NCBI GenBank assembly: GCA_041494245.1
Contig: JBGQAK010000012.1
Coordinates: 1-64,000, forward strand
Source: RBG-13-68-16 sp041494245
GTDB taxonomy: Bacteria; Acidobacteriota; Thermoanaerobaculia; Thermoanaerobaculales; Thermoanaerobaculaceae
Reading direction: 5' to 3'
Length of the DNA: 64,000 nt
Shown here: one piece after another, positions 34,583-42,600 of the stretch
Layout of the letters: every line of letters starts with the position of its first letter
Position numbering within the stretch: position 1 is the stretch's first letter
Position numbers and translations under genes: made by a program
The notes under the pieces: generated by a model
Seen by the model: only the letters and a program-made list of their open reading frames with translations
What the model was told of the DNA's origin: nothing
Databases searched by the model: none

Positions 34583-36139
34583 ATGAACAGAGGAGCTGTC
34601 GCGCTCACCGTGGTGTGTCTGTTTGGAGCTGCCAACGCGCTCGTCGCGCAGGAACCGCCGAAGGCCGCACCGAAGGAGCGGAGCGGCGAGGCCGCCACGA
34701 CCGAGGCGCCGGCCGTCCCCAAGCCGGAGCAGTCGGTCACCGAGCACACGATCAAGCTCGGCGGCGCGCCGCTTAAGTATAAGGCGACGGCGGGCACGCT
34801 GCTGATCCGCAACGACGACGACGAGCCGATCGCGGCGATCGGGTACACGGCCTACACCAAGGACGGCGCCGAGGCGTCGCAGCGGCCGCTCACGTTCGCT
34901 TACAACGGCGGCCCGGGCTCGTCCTCGATCTGGCTCCACATGGGCGCGCTGGGCCCGCGGCGGATCGTGACCACCGATGCGGCGCCGACCCCGCCGCCGC
35001 CCTACCAGGTAGTGGACAACCAGGAGACCGTCCTCGACGTCACGGACCTCGTGATGATCGACCCGGTCGGGACGGGGTTGAGCCGCGCGGTGGGGAAGGC
35101 GAAGAACAAGGACTTCTGGGGGGTCGACCAGGACATCGACTCGATCGCCCGCTTCGTCGTCCAGTACGTCAATGACAACGGCCGCTGGAACTCGCCGAAG
35201 TACCTGCTCGGCGAGAGCTACGGCACGATGCGCTCGGCCGGCCTCGTCGACGCCCTGCAGAGCAAGTGGAACATGGCGTTCAACGGCGTGGTGCTGGTCT
35301 CGGTGTTCATTGACGCGAAGGCCGACATCACGCTGGCGGGCAACGACCTCGGCTTCGAGATGTTCGTCCCGAGCTACGCCGCGATCGCCTGGTACCACCA
35401 CCTGCTCAAGGACGCGCCCCCGCTCGACGCGTTCCTCGCACAGGCGCGCGAGTTCGCCGCCGGACCGTACACGGCCGCCCTCGCCAAGGGCGACGCCCTC
35501 CCCGACACCGAGCGCAAGTCGGTCATCGCCTCGATGTCGCGGCTGACCGGGCTGTCGCCGTCCTACCTCGACAAGGCCAACCTGCGCGTCAGCGAGGGCG
35601 AGTTCACCGCCGAGCTGCTGCGCGAACACGCGGAGACCGTGGGCCGGCTCGACGCGCGTTTCACGGGCGTCGCGCTCGACCGGCTGGCGCAGGAGGCGAG
35701 CGAGGATCCGCAGGCCACGGCGATCTCCGGGGCGTTCACCGCCGCTTTTCTCGGCTACCTGCACGAGGAGCTGAAGTTCGGCGCGGGCAAGACGTACAAG
35801 GTCGAGGCCGACCTGTGGCGGGATTGGGACTGGAAGCACAAGCCCCCGGGCGCGCACTTTCCCTTCCCCGGCGCGCCGAACACCGGCACCGATCTGGCGC
35901 ACGCGATCGCCACCAACCCGGCACTGCGGGTGCTGGTGCTGAACGGCTACTACGACCTCGCGACGCCATTCTTCGGCACCGAGTACACGATGGAGCACCT
36001 CGGGCTCGAGAAGAAGCTGCGCGCCAACATCGAGATGAAGTACTTCGAGGCGGGCCACATGATGTACCTGCACCCGCCGTCGCTGGCTGCGTTCAAGGCG
36101 GCGGTCGCCGGCTTCATCAAGGCGACCGACCGGCTGTAG
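34583..36139 (+). CDS. Secreted serine carboxypeptidase-like protein (peptidase S10)
   Basis: The 518-residue protein has a signal peptide (to ALVAQ) and a Pro/Lys/Glu-rich linker. The alpha/beta-hydrolase fold of S10 peptidases follows: PLTFAYNGGPGSSS (oxyanion region), GESYG with Ser212, NGYYDLATPF (Asp) and EAGHMMY (His). It probably trims C-terminal residues from peptides outside the cytoplasm. I use the ATG at 34583, preceded by GGGAGG. A palindromic hairpin follows the stop. Confidence 0.9.
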   Translation: MNRGAVALTVVCLFGAANALVAQEPPKAAPKERSGEAATTEAPAVPKPEQSVTEHTIKLGGAPLKYKATAGTLLIRNDDDEPIAAIGYTAYTKDGAEASQRPLTFAYNGGPGSSSIWLHMGALGPRRIVTTDAAPTPPPPYQVVDNQETVLDVTDLVMIDPVGTGLSRAVGKAKNKDFWGVDQDIDSIARFVVQYVNDNGRWNSPKYLLGESYGTMRSAGLVDALQSKWNMAFNGVVLVSVFIDAKADITLAGNDLGFEMFVPSYAAIAWYHHLLKDAPPLDAFLAQAREFAAGPYTAALAKGDALPDTERKSVIASMSRLTGLSPSYLDKANLRVSEGEFTAELLREHAETVGRLDARFTGVALDRLAQEASEDPQATAISGAFTAAFLGYLHEELKFGAGKTYKVEADLWRDWDWKHKPPGAHFPFPGAPNTGTDLAHAIATNPALRVLVLNGYYDLATPFFGTEYTMEHLGLEKKLRANIEMKYFEAGHMMYLHPPSLAAFKAAVAGFIKATDRL

Positions 36140-36179
36140 CCGGGGCGGAGCGGGCCGGTACGGCGACGGGGGTTGTGTA

Positions 36180-36199
36180 GGGGCCGCCCTTGCGGCCCC
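36180..36199 (+). terminator. GC-rich hairpin after the S10 peptidase gene
   Basis: GGGGCCGC-CCTT-GCGGCCCC forms a perfect 8-bp stem with a four-base loop, 41 bp after the stop. No T-run follows, so termination is probable but not certain. Confidence 0.5.
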
Positions 36200-36223
36200 C
36201 CGCGGGTGTAACGGATGTGGCTT

Positions 36224-36359
36224 GGTACCAGGTACCCCCATCTCACCTTTGCCTGAGACGAGTACAAGGTCCGGCAGAGTCGCCGGCTCCGAGGATGGGT
36301 ACGGGGTTCCGCTACCTAAGCATTCGATTCCAGCAAGGGGCCGGCATCGAAGCGATTTC
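36224..36359 (+). repeat. Truncated copy E of the GGTACC element (left half)
   Basis: The left end (36224-36247) and interior are intact up to CATCGAAGCGATTTC. The match then stops abruptly and the right end is missing. The next gene begins 42 bp later, so the radical SAM gene may have replaced the right half. Confidence 0.82.
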
Positions 36360-36400
36360 AGTGCCCAACGGCCCTTCCTTCGGCCTAGAATGGGGAGGCC

Positions 36401-37171
36401 GTGCCCGCCCCTTCGGATAGGCCACTCGACCGCATCGAGCGGAAGAGCCTGCTCTACAAGAGCGGCCTCGGGTTTCACTGCATCAACCACGTCCTGGGCT
36501 GTAGTCACGGCTGCCGCTACCCCTGCTACGCATTCCTGATGGCCAGGCACCATGGGCGCGTCCGTGACTACGCGGAGTGGTGCCGCCCGCGAATCGTGGG
36601 TAATGCCCTCGCGCTCCTCGGCCGCGAGCTCGAGAAGAAGCGGGTACTCCCTCCCGAAGTGCACCTGTGCCTCACGACCGATCCGTTCATGGTCGACCAC
36701 CCGGAAGTCGGGGCCATGTCGCTCGCGATCATCGAGCGGTTGAACCGGTCCGGGATCCCGTGCTCCCTGTTGACCAAGGGCAGACTCCCCGCAGAGCTCG
36801 CCGACCGTCGGCGCTTCCCATGCGACAACACGCATGGCATCAGCCTTGTCTCGCTGGACGATGACTTTCGCCGCGAGTGGGAGCCGGGGGCCGCACCCCA
36901 CGCCGAGCGCATAGCCGCCTTGCGGCGGCTGCACGATGCCGGGTGTCGGACACTCGTGCACATCGAGCCCTATCCGACGCCGAGCATCTTCGAGCAGGAC
37001 CTGTCCGAGGTCCTTGCCGAGGTGAAGTTCGTCGACCACATGTTCTTCGGCGGCTGGAACTACAGCTCGCGCGTGAGCCAGGACCGCGCTGCCGAGGCGT
37101 TCTACCGCCGGCAGTCGAGCATCGTGCAGAGGTTCTGTGCGCAGCACGGAATTGACTGCGAGCTCGCGTGA
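36401..37171 (+). CDS. Radical SAM protein with CX3CX3C cluster motif
   Basis: The 256-residue protein has NHVLGCSHGCRYPCYAFLMA with Cys34, Cys38 and Cys42. The spacing is CX3CX3C rather than the standard CX3CX2C, because a Pro is inserted before the last Cys. LCLTTDPFMVDHP, LLTKGRLP and HIEPYPTPS resemble the SAM-binding strands of spore-photoproduct-lyase-like proteins. The start is GTG after GGGGAGG. The substrate is unknown. The change is an in-frame codon, and related sequences with the same PCYA form may exist. Confidence 0.8.
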   Translation: MPAPSDRPLDRIERKSLLYKSGLGFHCINHVLGCSHGCRYPCYAFLMARHHGRVRDYAEWCRPRIVGNALALLGRELEKKRVLPPEVHLCLTTDPFMVDHPEVGAMSLAIIERLNRSGIPCSLLTKGRLPAELADRRRFPCDNTHGISLVSLDDDFRREWEPGAAPHAERIAALRRLHDAGCRTLVHIEPYPTPSIFEQDLSEVLAEVKFVDHMFFGGWNYSSRVSQDRAAEAFYRRQSSIVQRFCAQHGIDCELA

Positions 37172-37194
37172 GCGCGGCGCCTGATCGGTAGATC

Positions 37195-37276
37195 GGTTCC
37201 AAGTACCACCATCTCACCATTCCATCTTGGCCAGCGCCTGACATCGAACCGACTTGACCGGTACCAGGTACCTCCA
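37195..37276 (+). repeat. Composite repeat: two GGTACC ends with a short spacer
   Basis: GGTTCCAAGTACC with ACCATCTCACC (37195-37218) is followed by ~40 bases (CCATCTTGGCCAGCGCC, ACATCGAACCGA). A second GGTACCAGGTACCTCCA then runs into a rubrerythrin tail. Nearly the same 80-120 bp arrangement occurs at 42636-42755. Confidence 0.75.
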
Positions 37277-37356
37277 CGGACTGGGAGAAGCAGCACCTCG
37301 AGGCCCTGCGGACCCTTTACAACTCGGTGCGCTCGGACTTCTTCGCCGCCGGCTAG
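37276..37356 (+). pseudogene. Rubrerythrin-like gene tail, second copy
   Basis: The sequence encodes DWEKQHLEALRTLYNSVRSD, then FFAAG and TAG. This corresponds to the C terminus of the protein at 8953-9462, with substitutions. It starts exactly at the edge of the GGTACC repeat. Nothing upstream of this portion is present. Confidence 0.75.
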
Positions 37357-37589
37357 AGCCGCGTGGTCTGGCCTGCCCGGGGGGTGGACACGGGCGCTTT
37401 GGTAGTGAGTCCCACCGTTACAACCCCCGCCAAACTCACCAAGACGGTACCCTTCTTGGTGTCCTCGAGAATCAGGTACGCTCGACCGATCTTGCCGAGG
37501 TCGCCCTCAACGACGTCACCTGCGACGGTTGTGATAAGGACCCTCTTGCCCTTCCACTCTGTCAAGAACGCTGCGAGATCGTCTTCCAT
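37353..37589 (-). CDS. Small Sm-like beta-barrel protein
   Basis: The 78-residue protein has an Sm/LSm-type pattern: a short helix (DDLAAFLTEWKG), then strands KRVLITTVAGDVVEGDLGKI, GRAYLILEDTKKGTVLVSL and AGVVTV. The C-terminal tail is Ser/Thr/Lys-rich. GGAGG lies eight bases before the ATG. Such proteins bind RNA or form rings; no Hfq-specific signature is seen. Its stop overlaps the rubrerythrin tail on the other strand by four bases. Confidence 0.55.
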   Translation of the reverse strand: MEDDLAAFLTEWKGKRVLITTVAGDVVEGDLGKIGRAYLILEDTKKGTVLVSLAGVVTVGLTTKAPVSTPRAGQTTRL

Positions 37590-37754
37590 GGTCGCCTCCG
37601 GTTGCTCGACGCCGAGTCTAACGCAGACGGGGGGGGGCCCGCCCGGTGGTAGGGCACCAGCGTCGGCCAGATCGCAAGCTAGGCCGCGATGGTCTACACT
37701 CCGCCCAGGATTACGCCAGTCGAAAGGAAGGATAGCAAGGTGCCGGAGGGCGCG

Positions 37755-37949
37755 ATGAACCTGGAACTCAGTGAGGCTAGAGAGCGGTTGACCACGCTCA
37801 GGCAAGGCTTCAAAGCCAGCGACCCCGACATCGTCCCCGCAAACCGCAGGGATCTGCTAGCCCTTATCGATGCGGTCGAAGCCATCGTTGAAGAGATCGA
37901 AGACAAGGTCCCTGGCTACCGTTACGTGGACGAGCTCGTCAAGGATTGA
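37755..37949 (+). CDS. Small acidic helical protein
   Basis: This 64-residue (or 69 if the GTG at 37740 is used) protein has NLELSEARERLTTLRQGFKA and DLLALIDAVEAIVEEIEDKV, two amphipathic helices. GGAGGG precedes the ATG. It has no known family and may be a small regulator or part of a complex. Confidence 0.5.
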   Translation: MNLELSEARERLTTLRQGFKASDPDIVPANRRDLLALIDAVEAIVEEIEDKVPGYRYVDELVKD

Positions 37950-37962
37950 GGAGCCGTCCGTC

Positions 37963-38130
37963 CCGGCGCGCAGCACGGAGCAAGCGAGGCGCTCCAGGCC
38001 GTCACGGTCGTCCTGGGGCACGATGGCAGAGATTTGTACCGAGAGCGCCGAATACCACCAGGAGAGCAGCAAACCGGTGCGCTTCTCGGAGAGCAAGCCC
38101 TCTTCTTGCAGGAACACGAAGACCTTTGGG
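37963..38130 (-). pseudogene. Fragment of an IS91-type (Y2) transposase
   Basis: The minus strand encodes EEGLLSEKRTGLLLSWWYSA, then a QDDRDGLERLACSVLRAG block. This resembles the conserved 'GLLSPERAELLLSWRHSGF ... GDRKGAERLARYxLRPP' region of Y2 transposases. The catalytic Tyr and HUH parts are absent and no start is available. It is a remnant in an otherwise gene-free stretch (37950-38353). Confidence 0.6.
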
Positions 38131-38332
38131 GGGAGCAGGGGCGCCGCGGCGACCTCTCAGTTGACCTCTCCTCGCTTCCCGTCTTCGTACCCCTGCTCGT
38201 AGCCTTCGAGCCGCGCTTCCTCACGGCCTCGCATCCAGAAGCGGCAACAGCCTCCCGCCACCGTCAGACACTATCCGGAACCCTCCACGAACGTTGACAG
38301 CGCCTCTCACGGGACTACCCTCGGCCCAGGTC

Positions 38333-38350
38333 AGAAAGGAAATTCCTATC
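38333..38350 (+). repeat. Left arm of an 18-bp inverted repeat
   Basis: AGAAAGGAAATTCCTATC is repeated exactly inverted at 40220-40237. Similarity extends weakly outwards over ~60 bases (TGACA, CTCTCAC, TACC, TCGG). The pair flanks the collagen-like and OmpA-like genes, about 1.9 kb apart. The core is itself palindromic (GGAAATTCC). Confidence 0.8.
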
Positions 38351-38353
38351 CAT

Positions 38354-38905
38354 CTACGCGGTTGCGGGTGGTCCTGGGGGCCCCTTGGGACCGGGTTCGC
38401 CCTTCTCGCCCCTCGACCCAGGCGGTCCTTGTTGCCCTACCTCCCCCTTCTCGCCCCTCGACCCAGGCGGTCCTTGTTGCCCTGGCTCGCCCTTGTCGCC
38501 CTTCGGCCCGGCCGGTCCTTGTTGCCCAGGCTCGCCCTTGTCACCCTTGGGTCCGGGAACTCCCTGAGGTCCGACGTCGCCTTTCTCTCCTTTGGGCCCA
38601 GGCGGTCCTTGGGCCCCAGGGTCTCCCTTGTCACCCTTGGGTCCGGAAATTCCTTGCGGTCCGGGATCGCCCTTCTCGCTCTCCGGGCCCCGTGGCCCTT
38701 GTGGGCCGGGCTCCCCTTTCTCACCCTTGGGGCCAGGCTGGCGTTGCAGAGCAGCCAATTGCCGGGTGAGCTTGCCCACGCGCGCCTCCAGCGCCTCGAG
38801 GCGCTCGGCGGTTGATGGCTTTCGGGCAGCTGCGGGCTTGTCCCGGCGCGCAGCGGCCTTCGCCACCCCCTTCTTCACAGGTGTCTTCACAGCCTTCTTG
38901 GCCAT
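38354..38905 (-). CDS. Collagen-like protein with basic H1-like N terminus
   Basis: The 183-residue protein begins with a Lys/Ala/Pro-rich stretch (MAKKAVKTPVKKGVAKAAAR) and a short coiled coil (ERLEALEARVGKLTRQLAAL). From residue 58 to 180 it is 41 consecutive GXY triplets with one Gly replaced by Ser (position 76). GEKGEPG, GPKGDKG and GQQGPPG units recur. There is no signal peptide. The coiled coil would trimerise the collagen-like stalk. The basic head resembles histone H1-like or PhaF-like DNA-binding tails, so an intracellular nucleoid or granule role is possible. A surface role is not supported. Confidence 0.85.
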   Translation of the reverse strand: MAKKAVKTPVKKGVAKAAARRDKPAAARKPSTAERLEALEARVGKLTRQLAALQRQPGPKGEKGEPGPQGPRGPESEKGDPGPQGISGPKGDKGDPGAQGPPGPKGEKGDVGPQGVPGPKGDKGEPGQQGPAGPKGDKGEPGQQGPPGSRGEKGEVGQQGPPGSRGEKGEPGPKGPPGPPATA

Positions 38906-39003
38906 AGCAAGCCTCCCTACGAGTGTGGCTCCTCACGATTCGTGAGGTCCGCGTCTATCCTACTACCGAAGTCAAAGCGGTCAAGAAGGAGGCCAGCCAA
39001 ATC

Positions 39004-39064
39004 GGTACCAGGTACCTCCATCTCACCTTCTGTGCTCAAGCCACATCGGTACCAGGTGCCACCA
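39004..39064 (+). repeat. Two adjacent GGTACC-family ends
   Basis: GGTACCAGGTACC plus TCCATCTCACC (39004-39027) is followed 20 bases later by GGTACCAGGTGCCACCA (39048-39064). It is the same double-end layout as at 37195, without a gene tail. Confidence 0.75.
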
Positions 39065-39113
39065 CGCGCGTGCGACTCGACGCTCGATGACACCTCCTTG
39101 AAGGGCGCTCCTG

Positions 39114-40121
39114 TTAAACCTTCACGAACTCCACCCGGCGGTTCTCTGCGCGGCCCTGCGGCGTGTCATTGGAAGCCATGGGCTTTGTTTGGCCAAAGCC
39201 CTCGGTGGTGAGCCTGTCGGCACTGATGCCGAGTTTCACCAGCGCCCCTTTCACCGATTCTGCGCGTCGCTTTGAGAGGTCGAGATTCTTAGCCGCGTCG
39301 CCGGTGGAATCGGTATGGCCTTCGATGCGGAGCTTCAGCGCCGGCTGCTTCTGGAGCGCCGCAGCGACTTCCTTGATGACGTTGGTCGAGTCGGACCGCA
39401 ACTGGTCGCTCCCGGTATCAAACTGGATCGCGTGGCTCACGTACTTTCCAGTGGATAGGAGCACCTGGCTGATGTCGGGCATCGATTCGGCAATGCGCAC
39501 CGCGCCAAGTTCGACGGGTGAGTCGGAGGTGAAATCCAGAAACGTCCGGCTCCAGGGCTTGAGTTCCACTTGATTGACGTCCACCGCGCGCTGGTCGTTA
39601 ACGTAGATGCGAATTCGCGCGTCCTGGTACCACACGGCCAGCCGGTTCGGCTTTCCGTACTGGATCTTCACCCGGCCCTCGCCAAGCTTCGACCAGCCCT
39701 CGTCGTTGACATTCAGGGTGGCAAGAATCTCGTCGGTATCAAACTGGAACTGGGCGTTCCATTGAAAGGTCGAATCCTGATTCTCGAACACCCACCCGAG
39801 GTGCCCGCCGCTGGCGTCCTTGGGGATGAACTCCGCCTCGACGGTGAAGTTCTTGGGCAGGGCCTTGATGTTGGGATAGAGGGTGAGACGGTCAGCCAGC
39901 ACCAGGCGGCCTGCCGGGTTGAGCTTGGCGGCACCGCCGCGGACCTTCCAGTGGGGCGGCGCGGCGCCTTTGGCCATATCGGTGTAATCGTCGTAGAAGA
40001 CCGCCTTCTCTCCGGGCACGAAGTCCCGCTCTTCGTCGGATTGAGCCCGAGCCAGAGCCGGCATCGGCAGAGTGAGGGCAAAGATAAGGGCGGAAACGAG
40101 TATCCTGATGTGATTCCACAT
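39114..40121 (-). CDS. OmpA-like protein with N-terminal beta-sandwich
   Basis: The 335-residue protein has a signal peptide (to ARA-QS). Residues ~45-215 form a beta-rich domain (VEAEFIPKDASGGHLGWVFE, RLAVWYQDARIRIYVND), like laminin-G/concanavalin-type sandwiches. Residues ~225-335 are an OmpA C-terminal peptidoglycan-binding domain (IQFDTGSDQL, EGHTDSTGD, NRRVEFVKV). It probably links an outer-membrane or periplasmic ligand domain to the cell wall. AGGAGG precedes the ATG. The open frame upstream is not needed. Confidence 0.86.
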   Translation of the reverse strand: MWNHIRILVSALIFALTLPMPALARAQSDEERDFVPGEKAVFYDDYTDMAKGAAPPHWKVRGGAAKLNPAGRLVLADRLTLYPNIKALPKNFTVEAEFIPKDASGGHLGWVFENQDSTFQWNAQFQFDTDEILATLNVNDEGWSKLGEGRVKIQYGKPNRLAVWYQDARIRIYVNDQRAVDVNQVELKPWSRTFLDFTSDSPVELGAVRIAESMPDISQVLLSTGKYVSHAIQFDTGSDQLRSDSTNVIKEVAAALQKQPALKLRIEGHTDSTGDAAKNLDLSKRRAESVKGALVKLGISADRLTTEGFGQTKPMASNDTPQGRAENRRVEFVKV

Positions 40122-40525
40122 GGAAATCCTCCTCTTACATTTTGAGAGCGTTGCATGGGTCTCGTTGCCCCGACACTCCGGAAAATGAACGGCGAGCAAC
40201 GCTGGTCCCACCGGTAATAGATAGGAATTTCCTTTCTTATCTCAACCGATGGTACCCCGGTGAGGGGAGGTGTCAAGGTCTCGGGAGGGCACGCGGCGGG
40301 CGGTGGGCGAGCAGGCGCGACCACGTGGAGGGATCGGTACCCGATTGCACGAGGTGGTCGGTCTCCCGGTTTGCGGGGTAGCGCCCATCGGTACCTGATT
40401 CCGATCGCGAGCCGGTCGCTCCATAGGGTCGATCTCGGGGCTGAGGCTAGTCGGCCGGCGCGACGGCATGACTAACCTGCAACATTCATTTTGGCAGTTA
40501 CGTATGATGCCGCAGGAGGTGGCTC
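40122..40525. other. Gene-free stretch with repeat remnants
   Basis: It contains the right arm of the 18-bp inverted repeat (40220-40237) and a TACCCCGG-AGGGG-GTGTCAAGG block also found near 5289. Degraded ATCGGTACC pieces lie at ~40334 and ~40388. No coding sequence is supported. Confidence 0.55.
40220..40237 (-). repeat. Right arm of the 18-bp inverted repeat
   Basis: GATAGGAATTTCCTTTCT is the exact reverse complement of 38333-38350. Confidence 0.8.
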
Positions 40526-40885
40526 ATGGTTGGCTTCTGCGGGATCGACTGTCTGGAGTGCACAGCGTACAAGTCCACGCTCAAGGGTGACGAGAAGGGG
40601 CTCGAGCAGGTGGCCGAGAAGTTCGGCCAAGGGGCCTTCGAGCCTCGCGACTGGGTGTGTCTCGGCTGCGGCCCACACAATCAGAATTTGCTGGCCAAAT
40701 ACTGCTATACGTGCAAGATCCGCCTGTGCGCCACAGCCAAGGGGGTGTCCAACTGCGCGGAGTGCGAGACGTTCGAGCAGTGCGCCACCCTGCAGGATTT
40801 CATAAGGACCGAGTCGGAGACGCTGGCGCGCACGATGGGGTGGCTGCGGGCAAGCTACCTCGCGCGGCACGGGCAGCCGGCGTAA
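40526..40885 (+). CDS. DUF3795 Cys-rich protein
   Basis: The 119-residue protein starts with the DUF3795 signature FCGIDCLECTAYK. It has a second set of Cys in CLGCG, CYTCKIRLCA and NCAECETFEQC, probably binding zinc. GGAGG precedes the ATG. Its function is unknown. It is followed closely by a QueG-like reductase gene (38-bp gap), so the two are likely cotranscribed. Confidence 0.82.
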   Translation: MVGFCGIDCLECTAYKSTLKGDEKGLEQVAEKFGQGAFEPRDWVCLGCGPHNQNLLAKYCYTCKIRLCATAKGVSNCAECETFEQCATLQDFIRTESETLARTMGWLRASYLARHGQPA

Positions 40886-40923
40886 CAACCGGCCGCACGC
40901 GTTGCGAGGACAAGGAGGCACGC

Positions 40924-41874
40924 ATGCTCGACGGGCTCAAGAGGTGGGCAAGCAAGCGCGGGTATCTCGTGGCGTGGGGCCCGCTGGAGCTGGTGGCGGC
41001 GGTGCAGGAAAAGGTGGCACGCCTCGGCACGTCAGGGGTGCTCGAGGAGGAGTTCTACGCAAGTGAGTTGGGCTCACTTGCCGAGACCCAGATCAGCCAG
41101 ATGCGGGGGTTGGCGACCGTCCTGATGGTGGTCAAGCCCCGCCCGGCGCACACGGCCTCCTTCGAACTCGACGGGAGGCGCATCGAGGCCATCCTGCCCC
41201 CAACCTATGTCCGCTACCGTCCATTGTTCGAGGAGGTCGCGGCGGACCTTCAGGCACACGCACTTCGCGGGGCCCGGATCGAGCGCCTGATGGCGCCATT
41301 GAAGCCTCTGGCCATCCGCCTGGGCCTGGTGCGCTACGGCCGCAACAACGTGACGTACGCTCCCGTTATGGGAAGCTACATCCAGCTCCTCGGCTACCTC
41401 ACAGATGCCTCGCTCCCGCTCCCCGACGGCTGGCGGCCGCAGGAGCCCACGCTGCTCCCCGAGTGTGAGGGGTGCCGCGCCTGCCGCGCCGCCTGCCCAA
41501 CCGGCGCCATTGCCAAGGACCGCGTCCTCCTGCACGCCGAGCGATGCTTGACGTACATCAACGAGAACCCCGGGCCGTGGCCGGCCTTTGTGCCCACCCG
41601 GGCCCACCACTGCCTGCTCGGCTGCCTCCTCTGCCAACGGGTGTGCCCCGCCAACTCAAAGCTGCAGCTCGAGAGCACCGGCGTGGCCTTCAGCCGCGAG
41701 GAAACCGAGGCGCTGCTTGCGGACACCGGCGACCACCTCGCGCCCGTCTGGGACGGAGTGCGCGAGAAGCTCGCACGGCTCGGCCAGCCGTACTCGGAGC
41801 CGGTGGTGGGGAGAAACCTGCGGGCGCTCGTCGAAGCCGCGAGTCAGAGAGCCAAGCCGCGCCTTGGAGGTTAG
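40924..41874 (+). CDS. QueG-like double-4Fe-4S protein
   Basis: The 316-residue protein has the two-cluster ferredoxin domain typical of epoxyqueuosine reductase: CEGCRACRAACPTGAI and CLLCQRVCPANS, with CLTYINENPG between. The N-terminal half (YGRNNVTYAPVMGSYIQLLG) resembles the QueG cobalamin-binding region but is shorter than canonical QueG (~350-380). It may reduce epoxyqueuosine in tRNA or a related substrate. GGAGG is 5 bases before the ATG at 40924. Confidence 0.75.
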   Translation: MLDGLKRWASKRGYLVAWGPLELVAAVQEKVARLGTSGVLEEEFYASELGSLAETQISQMRGLATVLMVVKPRPAHTASFELDGRRIEAILPPTYVRYRPLFEEVAADLQAHALRGARIERLMAPLKPLAIRLGLVRYGRNNVTYAPVMGSYIQLLGYLTDASLPLPDGWRPQEPTLLPECEGCRACRAACPTGAIAKDRVLLHAERCLTYINENPGPWPAFVPTRAHHCLLGCLLCQRVCPANSKLQLESTGVAFSREETEALLADTGDHLAPVWDGVREKLARLGQPYSEPVVGRNLRALVEAASQRAKPRLGG

Positions 41875-41924
41875 ACTGGCCTCACCGAGAGGCTCCTCGG
41901 GCGAGCGCTCGGTGCGGGAGGGCG

Positions 41925-42593
41925 ATGGCGCAACAGGGCACGACGGGAAGGAAGGCCGTCCGGTTCGGCGGGGCCCGGACACAGAAGGGCTACGTGTTCG
42001 AGCTCACTGGCGGAGCGCTGTGCCTCGACCTCGCGAACACGCTCGACAACCGAAAAGCGGGCACGCCCCGGGAGCTCCTTACGGGCTTCGAGGACCTCGT
42101 GGCCTGGGGCCTCCAGGCGGGCGCCGTCCCGCATGCGACGGCGTGGGCGCTCCTCCGGGAGGCTCGGGCCCACCCCCGCGTTGCAACACGGGCGTTGGAG
42201 CGGGCGAGGCAAGTGCGCGAGGTGCTCTTTGCCGTTTTCTCGGCCGTGGCGCATGGCCGAGTGCCACCCGTTGCGGCTATGGCCCGGCTCAACGCTGTGT
42301 TGCCGCGTGCATTCGGGTCGCGGCGTCTCGGCCAGGCCACCGGCTTGCCCGCCTGGGCCTGGGTCGAGCATGATCCCCCGGACCTGGATCGGGTGCTATG
42401 GCCGGCCGTGGTCTCGGCGGCTGAGCTCTTGACCTCAACCGAGCTCGACCGCGTGCGTGAATGCGCCGGCGAGCGGTGTGCCTGGCTGTTCCTGGACCAC
42501 AGCAAGAACAAGTCGCGCCGCTGGTGCGACATGACTGTCTGCGGCAACCGCACCAAGGCCCGCCGGCACTATGCGCGGGTCAAGAGCCGATAG
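41925..42593 (+). CDS. CGNR zinc-finger (ABATE domain) regulator
   Basis: The 222-residue protein has an N-terminal ABATE domain (GGALCLDLANTLDNRKAGTPRE) and a C-terminal CGNR finger, CAGERCAWLF...RRWCDMTVCGNRTKARRH. Such proteins are predicted stress-responsive transcription factors. I use the ATG at 41925 with GGGAGGGCG before it. It probably ends the plus-strand run that starts with DUF3795. Confidence 0.82.
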   Translation: MAQQGTTGRKAVRFGGARTQKGYVFELTGGALCLDLANTLDNRKAGTPRELLTGFEDLVAWGLQAGAVPHATAWALLREARAHPRVATRALERARQVREVLFAVFSAVAHGRVPPVAAMARLNAVLPRAFGSRRLGQATGLPAWAWVEHDPPDLDRVLWPAVVSAAELLTSTELDRVRECAGERCAWLFLDHSKNKSRRWCDMTVCGNRTKARRHYARVKSR

Positions 42594-42600
42594 CTCACGC

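Noticed and set aside
34577..37147. An 856-codon minus-strand frame across the S10 peptidase and radical SAM genes
   Set aside because: It crosses an intergenic repeat and two real genes, and its composition (Arg/Val/Asp-rich) is typical of an antisense shadow.
38294..38815. Plus-strand frame antisense to the collagen-like gene (Leu/Pro/Ser repeats)
   Set aside because: It is the reverse reading of GXY triplets. The minus strand has the coherent collagen pattern and a proper start.
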